Assembly (NCBI GenBank): GCA_910588465.1
Contig: CAJUOP010000013.1
Span: forward strand, 1-61,325
Direction of reading: 5' to 3'
DNA length: 61,325 nucleotides
Source: an uncultured Christensenellaceae bacterium
GTDB taxonomy: Bacteria; Bacillota; Clostridia; Christensenellales; Borkfalkiaceae
The position numbers and the translations under genes are program-made. Each line of letters begins with the position of its first letter. The first letter of the stretch is position 1. Of this stretch, positions 61,308 to 61,325 are shown piece by piece. The notes below the pieces were generated by a model. It had not been told where the DNA came from. It worked only from the letters and a program-made list of their open reading frames with translations, and did no database searches.

Positions 61308-61325
61308 AAGAAAAAGGCGTGTCAA

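Overview
The window looks like a chromosomal segment of a low-GC-lineage Firmicute (class Clostridia). The evidence is a dgt-dnaG-rpoD-trmK-nif3 operon, a reverse rubrerythrin, a BioY transporter, a YlbJ-like membrane protein, a YdiF-like ABC-F protein, a MobV relaxase, and many sigma-A type promoters (TTGnnn, 16-18 bp, TATAAT) with AGGAGG-type ribosome sites. Most housekeeping genes have GC-rich third positions. Accessory genes at about 20.1-20.4, 23.0-23.4, 46.9-48.6 and 53.1-61.2 kb are visibly AT-richer. I cannot name the genus from sequence alone.

Layout. 0.1-4.8 kb: GDPD esterase, membrane-anchored MerR regulator, YjbR-like protein, uraA-upp uracil salvage. 4.9-9.1 kb: radC-histidine kinase-response regulator operon, and a divergent M20 dipeptidase carrying an acidic insert. 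9.1-9.6 kb: repeat island with two perfect 94-bp copies. 9.6-13.1 kb: proS-PHP-asnS. 13.2-16.1 kb: degV-DUF2207. 16.3-19.8 kb: phosphohexomutase-transketolase. 19.8-22.3 kb: repeat, autoregulated-looking XRE gene, and a probable yybP-ykoY (Mn2+) riboswitch before a Na/Pi cotransporter. 22.4-29.3 kb: nitroreductase, SdpI-like protein, rarA-patatin, YlbJ-like protein, and a minus-strand run of a membrane protein, rsmD, coaD and DAHP synthase. 29.4-37.0 kb: the eight-gene dgt-dnaG-rpoD-trmK-nif3-COG1579-alr-FCL operon. 37.1-38.8 kb: metK-bioY. 38.9-42.5 kb: PflX-like radical SAM, a 41-aa ORF, ABC-F, and a 79-aa ORF. 42.6-45.4 kb: CPBP protease-rlmH-M14 peptidase-tadA. 45.5-46.9 kb: two-subunit fumarase. 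46.9-49.3 kb: divergent Cys-rich protein/XRE pair, hydrolase, rubrerythrin. 49.4-53.0 kb: argS-gph and divergent ychF. 53.1-61.3 kb: accessory block with HxlR/radical SAM, SPFH plus zinc-ribbon operon, membrane XRE, Sel1 protein, and a mobilization module (oriT-like palindrome and MobV relaxase). The block ends in a promoter that reads out of the window.

The most unusual signals are: a conserved intergenic box (three copies) ahead of terminator hairpins; two copies of an oriT-like palindrome 11 kb apart; a relaxase frame that lacks a normal start codon; four or five genes whose TATAAT box lies 6-7 nt before the ATG (candidate leaderless mRNAs); a full-length 5-formyl-THF cyclo-ligase frame whose only possible starts are ATT or CTG; a Mn-type riboswitch before a phosphate transporter; and an SPFH plus multi-zinc-ribbon operon of unknown role. 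No tRNA, rRNA or CRISPR array was seen.
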